The notes under the pieces are model-generated. The model did no database searches. It was not told the DNA's origin and saw only the letters and a program-made list of their open reading frames with translations. A DNA stretch of 56,471 bases, from contig DAIEHI010000177.1 of NCBI GenBank assembly GCA_027355725.1, forward strand, positions 1-56,471. Reading direction: 5' to 3'. The number at the start of each line of letters is the position of its first letter. The stretch's first letter is position 1. The translations under genes and the position numbers were made by a program. Of the stretch, positions 17,102 through 26,072 are shown piece after piece. The stretch comes from Acidimicrobiaceae bacterium (lineage in GTDB: Bacteria > Actinomycetota > Acidimicrobiia > Acidimicrobiales > RAAP-2).

Positions 17102-18072
17102 GCGATTCTCGTCAGCCACTCTTGAAGGTGCGAGACCTCAAAGTCACCTTTGGCAAAGGACGCCACGAGGTCAGTGCCGTGGCGGGGGTGAGCTTTGACA
17201 TCTATCCCGGCGAGACGCTCGGTCTCGTCGGTGAGTCGGGTTGCGGCAAGTCAACGACCGGTAAAGCACTCATGCGCATCATCGAACCCTCGAGCGGTTC
17301 CATTGAACTTGAAGGTTCGAGTTTGATCGGTCGAAAGGGAAAGGCCCTTCGAAATTTTCGCACGCACATGCAGATGATCTTCCAAGATCCGATCAGCTCA
17401 CTCAACCCGCGTAGACGCGTGAAGGACATCGTCGCTGAACCACTCGACTGCTGGAAGACCGTGTCCGGTAACGAGCGCGACGTGCTCGTCAGTGACCTGT
17501 TGAGCAAGGTCGGCATCGACCCCAAGGTGTACGGCAATAGATACGCTCGACAGTTCTCCGGTGGTCAGTGCCAGCGCATATCCATCGCCCGCTCTCTCGC
17601 AATGCGACCAAAATTACTGATCTGTGACGAGATGGTCTCAGCGCTCGATGTCTCAGTGCAGGCGCAAATCCTCAATCTGTTGGAAGACCTGAAGAGCGAA
17701 TATGGACTCACGCTGTTGTTCATTGCGCACGACCTTGCAGTCGTGAAGAACGTCAGCGATCGGGTGGCGGTGATGTACTTGGGCAAGATCTGTGAGATCG
17801 GACCAAGCGACGCGCTCTATGAAGCGCCTGCTCATCCCTACACGAAGTTCCTCCTCGGTGCCGCACTCGAAGCCGATCCGGATTCACCAATGCACAACCA
17901 GGTCCTCGAAGGAGAGCCGCCGAGCCCGCTCAATCCCCCGAGTGGTTGCCGGTTTCGAACACGATGCCCGAACGCCACCGACAAGTGCGCGAGCGAAGAG
18001 CCTCAGCCCCAGGAATTGGCTGAAGGACATTTTGTGTCCTGCCACTACCCGCTCACCATACAAAAAAAGTAG
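17098..18072 (+). CDS. Dipeptide/oligopeptide-type ABC transporter ATPase (DppF-like)
   Basis: 324 residues. Walker A is GESGCGKSTTGKAL, the signature is FSGGQCQRISIARSL (Cys where Arg is usual), and Walker B is LLICDEMVSALDVS, with Met replacing the common Pro after the catalytic DE. The C-terminal cysteine motif (GCRFRTRCPNATDKC and SCHYP) is present. It is the last gene of the transporter operon; its TAG stop lies inside the stem of the convergent rpsA terminator. No binding protein is encoded in this operon. Confidence 0.94.
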   Translation: MSDSRQPLLKVRDLKVTFGKGRHEVSAVAGVSFDIYPGETLGLVGESGCGKSTTGKALMRIIEPSSGSIELEGSSLIGRKGKALRNFRTHMQMIFQDPISSLNPRRRVKDIVAEPLDCWKTVSGNERDVLVSDLLSKVGIDPKVYGNRYARQFSGGQCQRISIARSLAMRPKLLICDEMVSALDVSVQAQILNLLEDLKSEYGLTLLFIAHDLAVVKNVSDRVAVMYLGKICEIGPSDALYEAPAHPYTKFLLGAALEADPDSPMHNQVLEGEPPSPLNPPSGCRFRTRCPNATDKCASEEPQPQELAEGHFVSCHYPLTIQKK

Positions 18073-18108
18073 CCCGTCACCAGGCCGAGTGGACCTAGTG
18101 ACGGGCTA
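18062..18108 (-). terminator. Intrinsic terminator of rpsA, overlapping the dppF stop
   Basis: TAGCCCGTCAC (18070-18080) and GTGACGGGCTA (18098-18108) form a perfect 11-bp stem, extendable by three pairs inside the loop. On the minus strand the stem is followed by seven T residues (A7 at 18062-18068), a textbook terminator for rpsA transcription. On the plus strand no T-run follows, so it may only partly stop dppF transcription. The first base of the stem is the first base of the dppF stop codon. Confidence 0.88.
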
Positions 18109-18123
18109 CCGCTTCAATCGTGA

Positions 18124-19497
18124 TTACTCGTCTACCTGCTCGGTCGCGACCTCAGCGGCTGACTCGCCGGCCTCGTCGCCCTTGACCGCAACCTCGGTGG
18201 CGTACTCCGCCCACGCAGCTTGGGCTTCGGTCTCGGGAGTGAATTCACCGTATTCGATGCCACCGATGTAGTTGCCTTCGGTGTCGTACGCGTGCGAGCC
18301 AAAGGCCTCACGGTACTCCTCAGAGACTTCTCCACCTTCAGCCGCCTGCTTGATCGAGAGACTGATCCGACGACGTGCCGTGTCGAGCTCGATGATCTTG
18401 ACCCACAGTTCTTCGCCCGCGGTAACGACCTGGTCGGGCGACTCGACGTGGTGTGCGGCCATTTCAGAGATGTGCACGAGTCCTTCAATACCCTCGCCCA
18501 CCTGCACGAATGCACCGAAGGGCACCATCTTGGTCACGCGACCATAGACCAACTGGTCAACTGCGTGGCTATCGGCGAACACCTGCCACGGATCTGACTG
18601 GGTGGCCTTGAGTGATAGCGAGATGCGCTCCTTGGAGAAGTCCACATCGAGTACCTCGACGTCGACTTCGTCGCCGACTGCCACAACCTGGCTCGGGTGG
18701 TCAATGTGCTTCCAGCTGAGCTCAGAGACGTGGATGAGGCCGTCCATGCCACCCAGGTCCACGAAGGCACCGAAGTTGACCACCGAGGAGATGACACCGT
18801 GTCGACGCTCACCCGGCTTGAGGTTGTTGAGGAAGTCGCCGCGCTGCTCTTTCTGGGTCTCTTCGAGCCACGCGCGTCGCGACAATACGACGTTGTTGCG
18901 ATTGCGATCAAGTTCAATAATCTTGGCTTCGACGGTCTTGCCAATGTAGGGCTGCAGTTCGCGGACTCGTCGCAGTTCAACGAGCGACGCCGGCAAGAAG
19001 CCACGAAGGCCAATGTCGACGATGAGTCCACCCTTCACAACCTCGATGACAACACCCTTGACGACTTCGTCCCGGTTCTTCAGTTCCTCGATGTTGCTCC
19101 ACGCCTTCTCGTACTGAGCGCGCTTCTTTGAAAGAACCAGGCGTCCCTCTTTGTCCTCTTTTTGTAGGACGAGACATTCAACACGCTCGCCCATTGAAAC
19201 GATCTCGGACGGGTCGACGTCATTGCGAATCGAGAGTTCACGCGAGGGAATGACGCCCTCGGACTTGAATCCGATGTCGAGCAACACTTCGTCGTGGTCG
19301 ATCTTTACGACGGTTCCCGTGACCAGGTCACCGTCTTCGAATTCGAGCACACTGTCACCAACGAGCAGCGTCAAGTCGGCGCCAACCATGTTGTCTTCAG
19401 TGATCACGCGCGGGATGTAATTTCCCTCGGCGTCGAATGTGCCCATTTGTTGGGAGGAGAGGAGGCTCGTGCCGTCCGACATAGGTACTACTTTCAT
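18124..19497 (-). CDS. rpsA: 30S ribosomal protein S1
   Basis: 457 residues with four S1 RNA-binding domains, beginning near residues 55 (VTGTVVKIDHDEVLLDIGFK), 142, 227 (NFGAFVDLGGMDGLIHVSEL) and 312 (PFGAFVQVGEGIEGLVHISE). Actinobacterial S1 typically has four domains, versus six in E. coli. The C-terminal tail is acidic (EAGESAAEVATEQVDE). It supports mRNA binding by the 30S subunit. Two starts are possible: ATG at 19497 or ATG at 19482 (MSDGTS); neither has a strong Shine-Dalgarno, and the second resembles the usual N-terminus better. It lies downstream of polA, as in Mycobacterium. Confidence 0.96.
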   Translation of the reverse strand: MKVVPMSDGTSLLSSQQMGTFDAEGNYIPRVITEDNMVGADLTLLVGDSVLEFEDGDLVTGTVVKIDHDEVLLDIGFKSEGVIPSRELSIRNDVDPSEIVSMGERVECLVLQKEDKEGRLVLSKKRAQYEKAWSNIEELKNRDEVVKGVVIEVVKGGLIVDIGLRGFLPASLVELRRVRELQPYIGKTVEAKIIELDRNRNNVVLSRRAWLEETQKEQRGDFLNNLKPGERRHGVISSVVNFGAFVDLGGMDGLIHVSELSWKHIDHPSQVVAVGDEVDVEVLDVDFSKERISLSLKATQSDPWQVFADSHAVDQLVYGRVTKMVPFGAFVQVGEGIEGLVHISEMAAHHVESPDQVVTAGEELWVKIIELDTARRRISLSIKQAAEGGEVSEEYREAFGSHAYDTEGNYIGGIEYGEFTPETEAQAAWAEYATEVAVKGDEAGESAAEVATEQVDE

Positions 19498-19503
19498 GCG
19501 ACC

Positions 19504-19546
19504 ACACCGGGGTCATCTAGGCAATAAGGGGTCGGGTCTCCGGTGT
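19504..19546 (-). promoter_or_regulatory. Possible leader hairpin upstream of rpsA
   Basis: ACACCGG (19504-19510) and CCGGTGT (19540-19546) are inverted repeats separated by 29 nt, just before the rpsA start on the minus strand. Genes for S1 are often autoregulated through their leader RNA, but the loop here is long and the repeat short, so chance is a real alternative. Confidence 0.25.
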
Positions 19547-19578
19547 AAACCCAGGTAAAGACCCTATCACTCGACCCT

Positions 19579-22209
19579 TCAGCCCTTGGCCGCCGCCCAA
19601 TTCTCGCCCCAGTGCAGCGACACCTCAAGCCGCACGCTCAAAGTGGCCGCGTTGGTGAGCGCCTCCATGATTACCCCGGTCACTTGGTCTTTTTCCTCCG
19701 GCGGCGCTTCGACGAGCACTTCGTCGTGGACTTGGAGAATGAGACGGGCTTCGAGGTTCTCTTCAAACAGCGCTCGATCAAGGCGCACGAGCGCAGATTT
19801 GAAGATGTCGGCGGCCAAGCCTTGGATACCCGCGTTCATGGCTTGGCGCTCGGCGGCCTGTCGTTGGGGTCCTACCGCAGTGGCGAGGTCAGGAAATGGT
19901 CGAATACGTCCGAACTCGGTGCGCGAGTAGCCCTTGGCGCGGATCTCTTTGATGGTGCTGTCCATATAGGCGCGCAGACTCGGGAATCCGGCGAAGTACT
20001 TGTCCATGATCTCTTTGGCCGAGCTGACCGGCACACCGAGTCGTTGACTCAGTCCATAGGCCTCCATGCCGTAGGCCAGTCCGTACGAGACGGTCTTGGC
20101 CTGCTCTCGTTGTTCGTGACTCACCTGCTCGGTGGGTACTGCGAACACCGAGGCGGCGATGGTGCGGTGGACGTCTTCGTTCGTTGCGAATGCGGCGAGA
20201 AGACCTGAATCTTGAGACAGGTGGGCGAGTATCCGTAGTTCAATCTGGTTGTAGTCAGCAACCGCCAACTCCCACCCTTGGCTCGGCACGAAGGCGTAGC
20301 GCAGGCGACGTCCCTCTTGGCTTCGAACCGGGATGTTGTGCAGATTTGGATTCTCCGACGAAAGTCGTCCAGTGCGCGCCACGGTCTGATTGAAGAGCGC
20401 ATGGATCCGACCGTCCTCTCCAACAGCGTCAATCAATGGCGCACCATAGGTGCTGCGCAGTTTCTCGACCTCGCGGTAGCGCAGTATCAACGCAACGATC
20501 TTGTGCTCGTCTTGTATTGCTTCAAGACTCGCGGCGTCAGTGGAGAAGCCTGACTTGATCTTCTTCACCGCAGTGAGCCCAAGTTCATCAAAGAGCACGC
20601 TCTGGAGTTGTTGGGGCGAATTCACCTTGAACTCGTGCCCGGCCACCTTCTGGATCTGGGCGTCCAAACTGCTCGCCTCCTTCGCGAACTCAGTGGCGAT
20701 GTCTCGCAACAACGAAACGTCGACGCGGATCCCCCTCGCCTCCATGCGACCAAGTACCGCTACGAGTGGCAACTCCACTTTCTCATAGACAAATGTGAGT
20801 TCCCATCGCACGATCTCGCTGCGCAGTACCGCTCTCAGGCGCGCGGCGAGCAGTGCGTTGCGCACGAGGGTTTCATCATCGCTCGTGGTGTCGAACAATG
20901 ACGGAGAGGCTGGCCCGATCGCCTCGCCCAGGACTCGTTGGACCACCTCGTTGAATCCGTAGTGCCCACTCGTCGCATCGACCAGGAACGCCATGATCGC
21001 CGAATCGTCGAGGGGGTCGACGAGACGTCGACCCTGCTCGGCCGCGTGACGATACAGCTCTTTGAGGTCGTGTCCCGAGAATGAAACCTCACCAAGGGCG
21101 TCGAAGAACTCACGCTCAGAACCGACCGACACCGTGTTGTGCTCGGTGTCATAGACCGCGATCCGACTCGAACCGTAGGCGACGACCAAAGTCCCGGGAC
21201 TCTCGAGGATTGTCTTCAGTTCTGCAACGCGCGTTGGTTCAGGCAAGACAATGTCGTCGTTGGTCGCGGCACCAGTCCCTACGTCATCGCCGCTCGCGGG
21301 AGTACCGAGGCGCCCCTCTTGCATGAGCTTCTCGAAACGAGACTTCATGGTGTCCATCTCAAATCGTTCGAAGAACGCCGAGACCTCACTTCGGTGCCAA
21401 CCGCCAAGCGTGATGTCGTGCAGTGTGAAGTCGAGCGGCACGTCACGAACGAGCCGCATCACCCTTTCGTTGTTTCGTGCGCGTTGTTCATAAAGCGCGA
21501 GGTTCTCTCGCAGTTTGGGTGTGAGCGAGTCAAGGTGTTGATACAGGTCATCCATGTCTCGATACTGTGCGAAGAGCTTTGCGGCAGTCTTTTCGCCAAC
21601 GCCAGGGACGCCGGGCAGATTATCTGACGCGTCCCCGCGTAGCGCAGCGAGCAAGGGGTAGCGCTTGGCTTCGATGCCGCAGCGATCAAAGATACCGGCC
21701 TCGTCGTAGAGCGAATAGTCCGAAACGCCTCGACGATTGTAGAGAACCTTCACGAACGGGTCCTCAACGAGTTGGAAAGTGTCACGGTCCCCGGTGACGA
21801 TGATCACCGGTGTCCCCTCGTCCCTGCCCCACGTCGCGAGGGTTGCGAGAACGTCGTCGGCTTCGAAGTTGGTGACACCCAGGACTGGAATGTGCAGGAC
21901 TTCACACATGCGTCGGATCAGATCGAACTGAGGCTCGAGCTCCTCGGGGGTAGCGGCTCGCCCCCCCTTGTAGTCCTCGGTCATTGCGTCTCGAAACGTT
22001 CCTCCGGGCAAGTCGAACGCCACCGCCAGCGCAACGGGTTGCTGGGAGCGGATGAGAGAGTGCAGCATCGCCCCAAAGCCATGCAGGGCGTTGGTGACCA
22101 GTCCCTCAGAGGTCTTGATCTCCGTTGTCAGCGCGAAGAAGGCACGAAACGCCAGCGACATACCGTCCAACAACAAAAGCGGGCGTTGTTCGTTCGTGTG
22201 CTCAGCCAA
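19579..22209 (-). CDS. polA: DNA polymerase I
   Basis: 876 residues. It functions in gap filling and Okazaki fragment processing. Residues 1-310 form the 5'-3' nuclease (LLLDGMSLAFRAFFAL, FEADDVLATLA, ALRGDASDNLPGVPGVGEKT). The middle domain has the exonuclease fold but lacks the Asp-x-Glu metal ligands, so proofreading is predicted to be absent, as in other actinobacteria. The polymerase domain has motif A (VADYNQIELRILAHLS), motif B (REQAKTVSYGLAYGM) and motif C (LILQVHDEVLVEAP). The O-helix has Tyr where E. coli has Phe762, a change known to lower discrimination against dideoxynucleotides. Its start overlaps the upstream regulator gene by 8 nt. Confidence 0.97.
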   Translation of the reverse strand: MAEHTNEQRPLLLLDGMSLAFRAFFALTTEIKTSEGLVTNALHGFGAMLHSLIRSQQPVALAVAFDLPGGTFRDAMTEDYKGGRAATPEELEPQFDLIRRMCEVLHIPVLGVTNFEADDVLATLATWGRDEGTPVIIVTGDRDTFQLVEDPFVKVLYNRRGVSDYSLYDEAGIFDRCGIEAKRYPLLAALRGDASDNLPGVPGVGEKTAAKLFAQYRDMDDLYQHLDSLTPKLRENLALYEQRARNNERVMRLVRDVPLDFTLHDITLGGWHRSEVSAFFERFEMDTMKSRFEKLMQEGRLGTPASGDDVGTGAATNDDIVLPEPTRVAELKTILESPGTLVVAYGSSRIAVYDTEHNTVSVGSEREFFDALGEVSFSGHDLKELYRHAAEQGRRLVDPLDDSAIMAFLVDATSGHYGFNEVVQRVLGEAIGPASPSLFDTTSDDETLVRNALLAARLRAVLRSEIVRWELTFVYEKVELPLVAVLGRMEARGIRVDVSLLRDIATEFAKEASSLDAQIQKVAGHEFKVNSPQQLQSVLFDELGLTAVKKIKSGFSTDAASLEAIQDEHKIVALILRYREVEKLRSTYGAPLIDAVGEDGRIHALFNQTVARTGRLSSENPNLHNIPVRSQEGRRLRYAFVPSQGWELAVADYNQIELRILAHLSQDSGLLAAFATNEDVHRTIAASVFAVPTEQVSHEQREQAKTVSYGLAYGMEAYGLSQRLGVPVSSAKEIMDKYFAGFPSLRAYMDSTIKEIRAKGYSRTEFGRIRPFPDLATAVGPQRQAAERQAMNAGIQGLAADIFKSALVRLDRALFEENLEARLILQVHDEVLVEAPPEEKDQVTGVIMEALTNAATLSVRLEVSLHWGENWAAAKG

Positions 22210-22774
22210 CGAACTCGCCCTTGAGTATCTGCTGGGCGACGTCTCGCATACGTATCCTGCCGCGCATTGCCGATTGTTGAATCACCTCAAAGGCCGAAGG
22301 TTCATCCAAACCTCGTTCGGACATCAAGAGTTCCTTGGCCTTCTCAACAATCTCTCGGGTCTCGATCTTGTCATCGACGTTGACGGCGTCGGGGGTGTCG
22401 TGGGGCACCTCGACGAGGGGGTTCATCAGCGCGGCGATCTTGGGCAATATCTCACTCGATCGGAATGGTTTGACCAGGTAGGCAACCACCCCCGCATCGC
22501 GAGCACTCTCGATCAGGTTTCGTTGGCTGAATGCGGTGAGCAACACCACGATGGTATTCGTGCCCTTCAATTCGCGCGCCACCTCGATACCGTCCATGCC
22601 AGGCATCTTTATGTCGAGTAGGGCGAGATCGGGTTTTAGTTCGTGGATCATTGCCAGCGCGTCATCACCGCGGGCCGCCTCACCAACGACGAGGTACCCG
22701 TCGCCCTCGAGGATCTCCTTCAGATCCAATCGAATGATCGATTCATCATCGGCGATTACCACGCGCTTATCCAT
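22202..22774 (-). CDS. pdtaR: ANTAR-domain response regulator (PdtaR-like)
   Basis: 190 residues from the ATG at 22774, which has AAGGG 6 nt upstream; an ATG six bases earlier (22780) is also possible. The N-terminal receiver domain has the acidic pair in VVIADDES, the phospho-acceptor Asp in LALLDIKMPGMDG, and the conserved Lys in VAYLVKPF. The C-terminal ANTAR domain (KAKELLMSERGLDEPSAFEVIQ, here quoted only in outline: about residues 125-185) binds tandem RNA hairpins to antiterminate transcription. The gene next to polA matches Mycobacterium Rv1626 (pdtaR) by both content and position. No cognate kinase is in the window. Confidence 0.9.
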   Translation of the reverse strand: MDKRVVIADDESIIRLDLKEILEGDGYLVVGEAARGDDALAMIHELKPDLALLDIKMPGMDGIEVARELKGTNTIVVLLTAFSQRNLIESARDAGVVAYLVKPFRSSEILPKIAALMNPLVEVPHDTPDAVNVDDKIETREIVEKAKELLMSERGLDEPSAFEVIQQSAMRGRIRMRDVAQQILKGEFVG

Positions 22775-23066
22775 GCTCATCCCTTGGCTTCCATTCACGT
22801 AAAAGTTCGTCTCGTTGGCCCATGAGGTTACGCACCTCATCGACGCGTCGCTGCATTTCTGCGTTCGCGGCAGCAACATGTCGTGACAACTCGTTATATT
22901 CTTGCTGCTGGAGCGGGGTCTCAGAGACCAAGGATCGAATTCGAGCGTCTTCGAGGGCGTCGTTCCATACGCTGACCTGCTCTTCGAGCACGCCGAGGCT
23001 CTCCCTCGCGGCCATGAGACGCCTTTGGATGTCCTCCAGTCGTCGTTTTAACAGCCGCGCCCCCAT
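22767..23066 (-). CDS. Small coiled-coil protein of unknown function
   Basis: 99 residues from the ATG at 23066. The sequence is almost entirely charged heptad-like helix (ARLLKRRLEDIQRRLMAA, then HVAAANAEMQRRVDEVRN), so a coiled coil is expected; there are no membrane segments or cysteines. It overlaps the start of the response-regulator gene and is the first gene of the run leading to polA and rpsA, so it may be cotranscribed with them. A longer frame upstream to 23327 has non-coding-like composition and is rejected. No Shine-Dalgarno is visible, so the transcript may be leaderless. I do not recognise the family. Confidence 0.65.
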   Translation of the reverse strand: MGARLLKRRLEDIQRRLMAARESLGVLEEQVSVWNDALEDARIRSLVSETPLQQQEYNELSRHVAAANAEMQRRVDEVRNLMGQRDELLREWKPRDEHG

Positions 23067-23183
23067 GCAATGAGTGTAAATCGCCGTCTTGAGAGCCAGA
23101 GCGGAACTCCAAAGCACCCACCGATCAGGCAGGGGGTCGTGCCCGCAAAATTCTCCGGCCCGTCTCAAAGTGACCTTGGACCC

Positions 23184-23212
23184 TTGGACGTCGAGACCGG
23201 CGACCCTACCAT
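23184..23212 (+). promoter_or_regulatory. Putative sigma70-type promoter of the acs-E1-E2-ACP operon
   Basis: TTGGAC (23184-23189) and TACCAT (23207-23212) are separated by exactly 17 nt and lie 60 nt before the ligase start. The -35 match is good (5 of 6) and the -10 weaker (4 of 6). The rest of the 205-bp divergent gap (23067-23271) shows no gene; it must also hold the promoter of the leftward run. Confidence 0.35.
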
Positions 23213-23271
23213 CGGGCTCACGTAGCGGCCGCGAAGTGTGATTCACAGCCCGAGCGTGCAAGGGGTCGGTG

Positions 23272-25059
23272 ATGACTGGCAGAGTGATTGTGAAGTCCCC
23301 AACGGCACTCGCTACTGGCGTGAACATGAGCGACTACGAAGAGGAGTGTTCGAGGTTCACGTGGCAAGAGGCGCGTCGTGCGCTCGATGGACTTCCCGCC
23401 GGTCAGGGTCTCAACATTGCCCACGAGGCAGTTGTGCGTCACGCCCGTGGCGACGAGCCCAACCGAGTGGCGCTTCGCTGTCTCGATCGCCACGACAATC
23501 GCACCGATGTCAGCTACGCCCAGTTAGACGAGCGTTCCAATCAATTCGCCAACGTACTCTGCACTCTCGGCGTCGAGGCGGGTGAGCGCGTTTTTGTCCT
23601 TATGCCGCGAATCGACGAGCTCTTCGTGGCGGCGATTGGCACGTTGAAGCATCGAAGCGTGCTTTGCCCCCTCTTCGCCGCCTTCGGTCCTGAACCCATA
23701 CGTCAACGCCTTGAAATCGGCGCGGGGAGCGTACTCGTCACGACGCCGACGTTGTACCGCCACAAAGTTGCCCGTATCCGAGAACACGTGCCGCTGCTTC
23801 GCCATGTCCTTCTCTCAGGGGACTTCGAGGAGACTGAACTGCCGGAGGGAACAAGCGATCTTGGCCGATTGCTCAACGAAGCCAGTAACCAGTACGACAT
23901 CGCCCCCACCGACCCCGAGGACATGGCGCTGCTTCACTTCACGAGTGGCACCACGGGCAAACCCAAGGGCGCAATACACGTCCATGACGCGGTCGTCTCT
24001 CACTACGTCACCGGTCGGATCGCGCTTGATCTGCACCCCGATGACGTCTTTTGGTGCACGGCTGATCCGGGTTGGGTCACCGGCACCTCCTATGGCATCA
24101 TCTCGCCACTCGTGCATGGCGCCACCGCCATTGTCGACGAAGGCGACTTCGACGCGAAACGATGGTACGAGACGCTCGAACGAGAGGGCGTTTCTGTGTG
24201 GTACACGGCGCCAACGGCTCTTCGCATGCTGATGCGCGCCGGGCCAGCCATGGCCAAAGAACACGATCTCAGTCGACTCCGCTTCGTTGCGAGCGTCGGT
24301 GAGCCCCTCAATCCCGAAGTTGTGCTCTGGGGCGAGGAGGTCCTTGGACTGCCAATTCACGACAATTGGTGGCAGACCGAGACTGGCGGGATCATGGTTG
24401 CGAACTACGCATGCATGGACATCCGACCCGGGTCCATGGGTCGACCCTTACCAGGCATTGAAGCCGCCATCTTGGTGCGTGACGAGCACGGCAAGGTCCT
24501 GGTCGACCAAGACGGTAAGGGCGTGAGGGCCAAGAGCGGCACCGAGGGAGAACTCGCACTGCGACCGGGCTGGCCATCGATGTTTCGCGGATACCTCGGA
24601 CAACGTGCGCGATACGAGTCCGCCTTCGCCGGAGGGTGGTACCTGAGCGGTGACCTCGCACGACAGGACGAGGACGGATATTTCTGGTTTGTGGGTCGAG
24701 GCGACGACGTGATCAAATCCTCAGGACACCTGATCGGTCCCTTCGAGGTCGAATCGGCGCTCATGGAGCACGAAGCGGTGGGTGAGGCTGGCGTCATTGG
24801 CATCCCCGATCCGTTGCTCGGTGAAGTCGTGAAGGCCTTTGTCACACTCAATCCCGGCTTTGAGGCCAGCGAGGAGTTGCGCCTTCAACTGATTGGCTTC
24901 GCGCGCACGCGATTAGGAGCCGCAGTGGCACCGCGAGACATCGCCTTCGATCAGCATCTACCCCACACCAAGAGTGGAAAGATCATGCGCCGACTCCTAA
25001 AGGCCCGAGAGTTGGGCTTGGCCGAGGGCGATACGTCGACCTTGGAAGTCGAAGCATGA
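23272..25059 (+). CDS. Acetyl-CoA synthetase-like acyl-CoA ligase
   Basis: 595 residues from the ATG at 23272 (AGGGG 6 nt upstream); an ATG at 23326 is an alternative. This is an ANL-superfamily adenylate-forming enzyme that would activate acetate or another small acid to its CoA (or carrier-bound) thioester. The P-loop is [13 protein letters not shown], the acetyl-CoA-synthetase-type segments are [15 protein letters not shown] and [11 protein letters not shown] (the Trp fits a small-acid pocket), then [23 protein letters not shown] in outline, and the catalytic Lys in [10 protein letters not shown] near the C-terminus. It is closer to the shorter Bacillus AcsA type than to the 650-residue Acs. 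It is followed with a 4-nt overlap by the E1 alpha gene, in an operon ending in an acyl carrier protein. Confidence 0.88.
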   Translation: MTGRVIVKSPTALATGVNMSDYEEECSRFTWQEARRALDGLPAGQGLNIAHEAVVRHARGDEPNRVALRCLDRHDNRTDVSYAQLDERSNQFANVLCTLGVEAGERVFVLMPRIDELFVAAIGTLKHRSVLCPLFAAFGPEPIRQRLEIGAGSVLVTTPTLYRHKVARIREHVPLLRHVLLSGDFEETELPEGTSDLGRLLNEASNQYDIAPTDPEDMALLHFTSGTTGKPKGAIHVHDAVVSHYVTGRIALDLHPDDVFWCTADPGWVTGTSYGIISPLVHGATAIVDEGDFDAKRWYETLEREGVSVWYTAPTALRMLMRAGPAMAKEHDLSRLRFVASVGEPLNPEVVLWGEEVLGLPIHDNWWQTETGGIMVANYACMDIRPGSMGRPLPGIEAAILVRDEHGKVLVDQDGKGVRAKSGTEGELALRPGWPSMFRGYLGQRARYESAFAGGWYLSGDLARQDEDGYFWFVGRGDDVIKSSGHLIGPFEVESALMEHEAVGEAGVIGIPDPLLGEVVKAFVTLNPGFEASEELRLQLIGFARTRLGAAVAPRDIAFDQHLPHTKSGKIMRRLLKARELGLAEGDTSTLEVEA

Positions 25060-26072
25060 CTGAATCGACCACCAACGTCGGCCCAGAGGTCCAGTCTGCG
25101 CCAAGTGACAATCGGGGCCTGCACCTGCTCCAAGAGATGCTTCGCATCCGTCGTTTCGAGGAACGCTGCGTCGAGCTCTACAGTCGAAGTGCGATCAGGG
25201 GCTTTCTGCACCTCGCCATAGGCGAGGAGGCGTGCGCTGTTGGCGTGATGGCTGCCCTCTCGCGCGAGGACGCAGTCGTGTCCACGTATCGCGAACACGG
25301 TCACGCCATCGCTCGCGGTCTCTCGATGCGAGTGATCATGGCTGAACTCGAGGGGAAACTCGAAGGTTGCAGTCGCGGTCGTGGAGGGTCCATGCATCTC
25401 TTTGATGGGACCCAGCGCTTCTACGGGGGCAACGCAATTGTGGCCGGCGGGTTGCCACTCGCCGTGGGCCTGGCGTTAGCCGATCACCTCCAAAGTCGCC
25501 CCCGAGTGACCGCGTGCTTCTTTGGCGACGGCGCAGTCGCCGAGGGCGAGTTCCACGAGGCAATGAACCTCGCGGCATTGTGGCACCTACCGGTGCTGTT
25601 TTGTTGTGAGAACAATCTCTATGCCATGGGCACCCCCCTTCAGTTCACCGAGTCCGAGACCGACCTCGCTCTAAAGGCCGCCAGTTACCGAATGCCGTCG
25701 TGGGAAGTGGACGCCATGGACGCCACTGCGGTCGAGCGAGCGGCGCGCGAAGCCACCGAAGCAGTGCGCGCGGGTGGTGGCCCCCATTTTCTCGAACTTC
25801 GCACCTATCGCTTTCGCTCCCACTCGATGTACGACCCCGACCGCTACCGCGACAAGAGCGAGATCGAACGATGGAAGCAACGAGACCCGATCACCACTCT
25901 CGTCGCTCAACTGAACCATGACGGCCAGCTCGCCGACGGCCAGCTCGAGCGTCTCGAAGCCGCGATCGCCGCCGAGGTGGAAGACGCAGTCACCTTCGCT
26001 GATGCCGGCACCGACGAGCCAGTCGATGAACTCACTCGATTTGTGACCTCGACGGGCACTGGTGGGTCGTGA
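25056..26072 (+). CDS. 2-oxoacid dehydrogenase E1 component, alpha subunit (pyruvate/acetoin type)
   Basis: 338 residues. It is a thiamine-diphosphate-dependent decarboxylase subunit. The ThDP-binding motif begins at [17 protein letters not shown] and ends at CCENN, and the N-terminal [12 protein letters not shown] and the phosphorylation-loop region [12 protein letters not shown] are present. By family it could belong to a pyruvate, acetoin or branched-chain complex; the length and [15 protein letters not shown] favour the pyruvate/acetoin group. It overlaps both neighbours by 4 nt. Confidence 0.92.
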   Translation: MTESTTNVGPEVQSAPSDNRGLHLLQEMLRIRRFEERCVELYSRSAIRGFLHLAIGEEACAVGVMAALSREDAVVSTYREHGHAIARGLSMRVIMAELEGKLEGCSRGRGGSMHLFDGTQRFYGGNAIVAGGLPLAVGLALADHLQSRPRVTACFFGDGAVAEGEFHEAMNLAALWHLPVLFCCENNLYAMGTPLQFTESETDLALKAASYRMPSWEVDAMDATAVERAAREATEAVRAGGGPHFLELRTYRFRSHSMYDPDRYRDKSEIERWKQRDPITTLVAQLNHDGQLADGQLERLEAAIAAEVEDAVTFADAGTDEPVDELTRFVTSTGTGGS

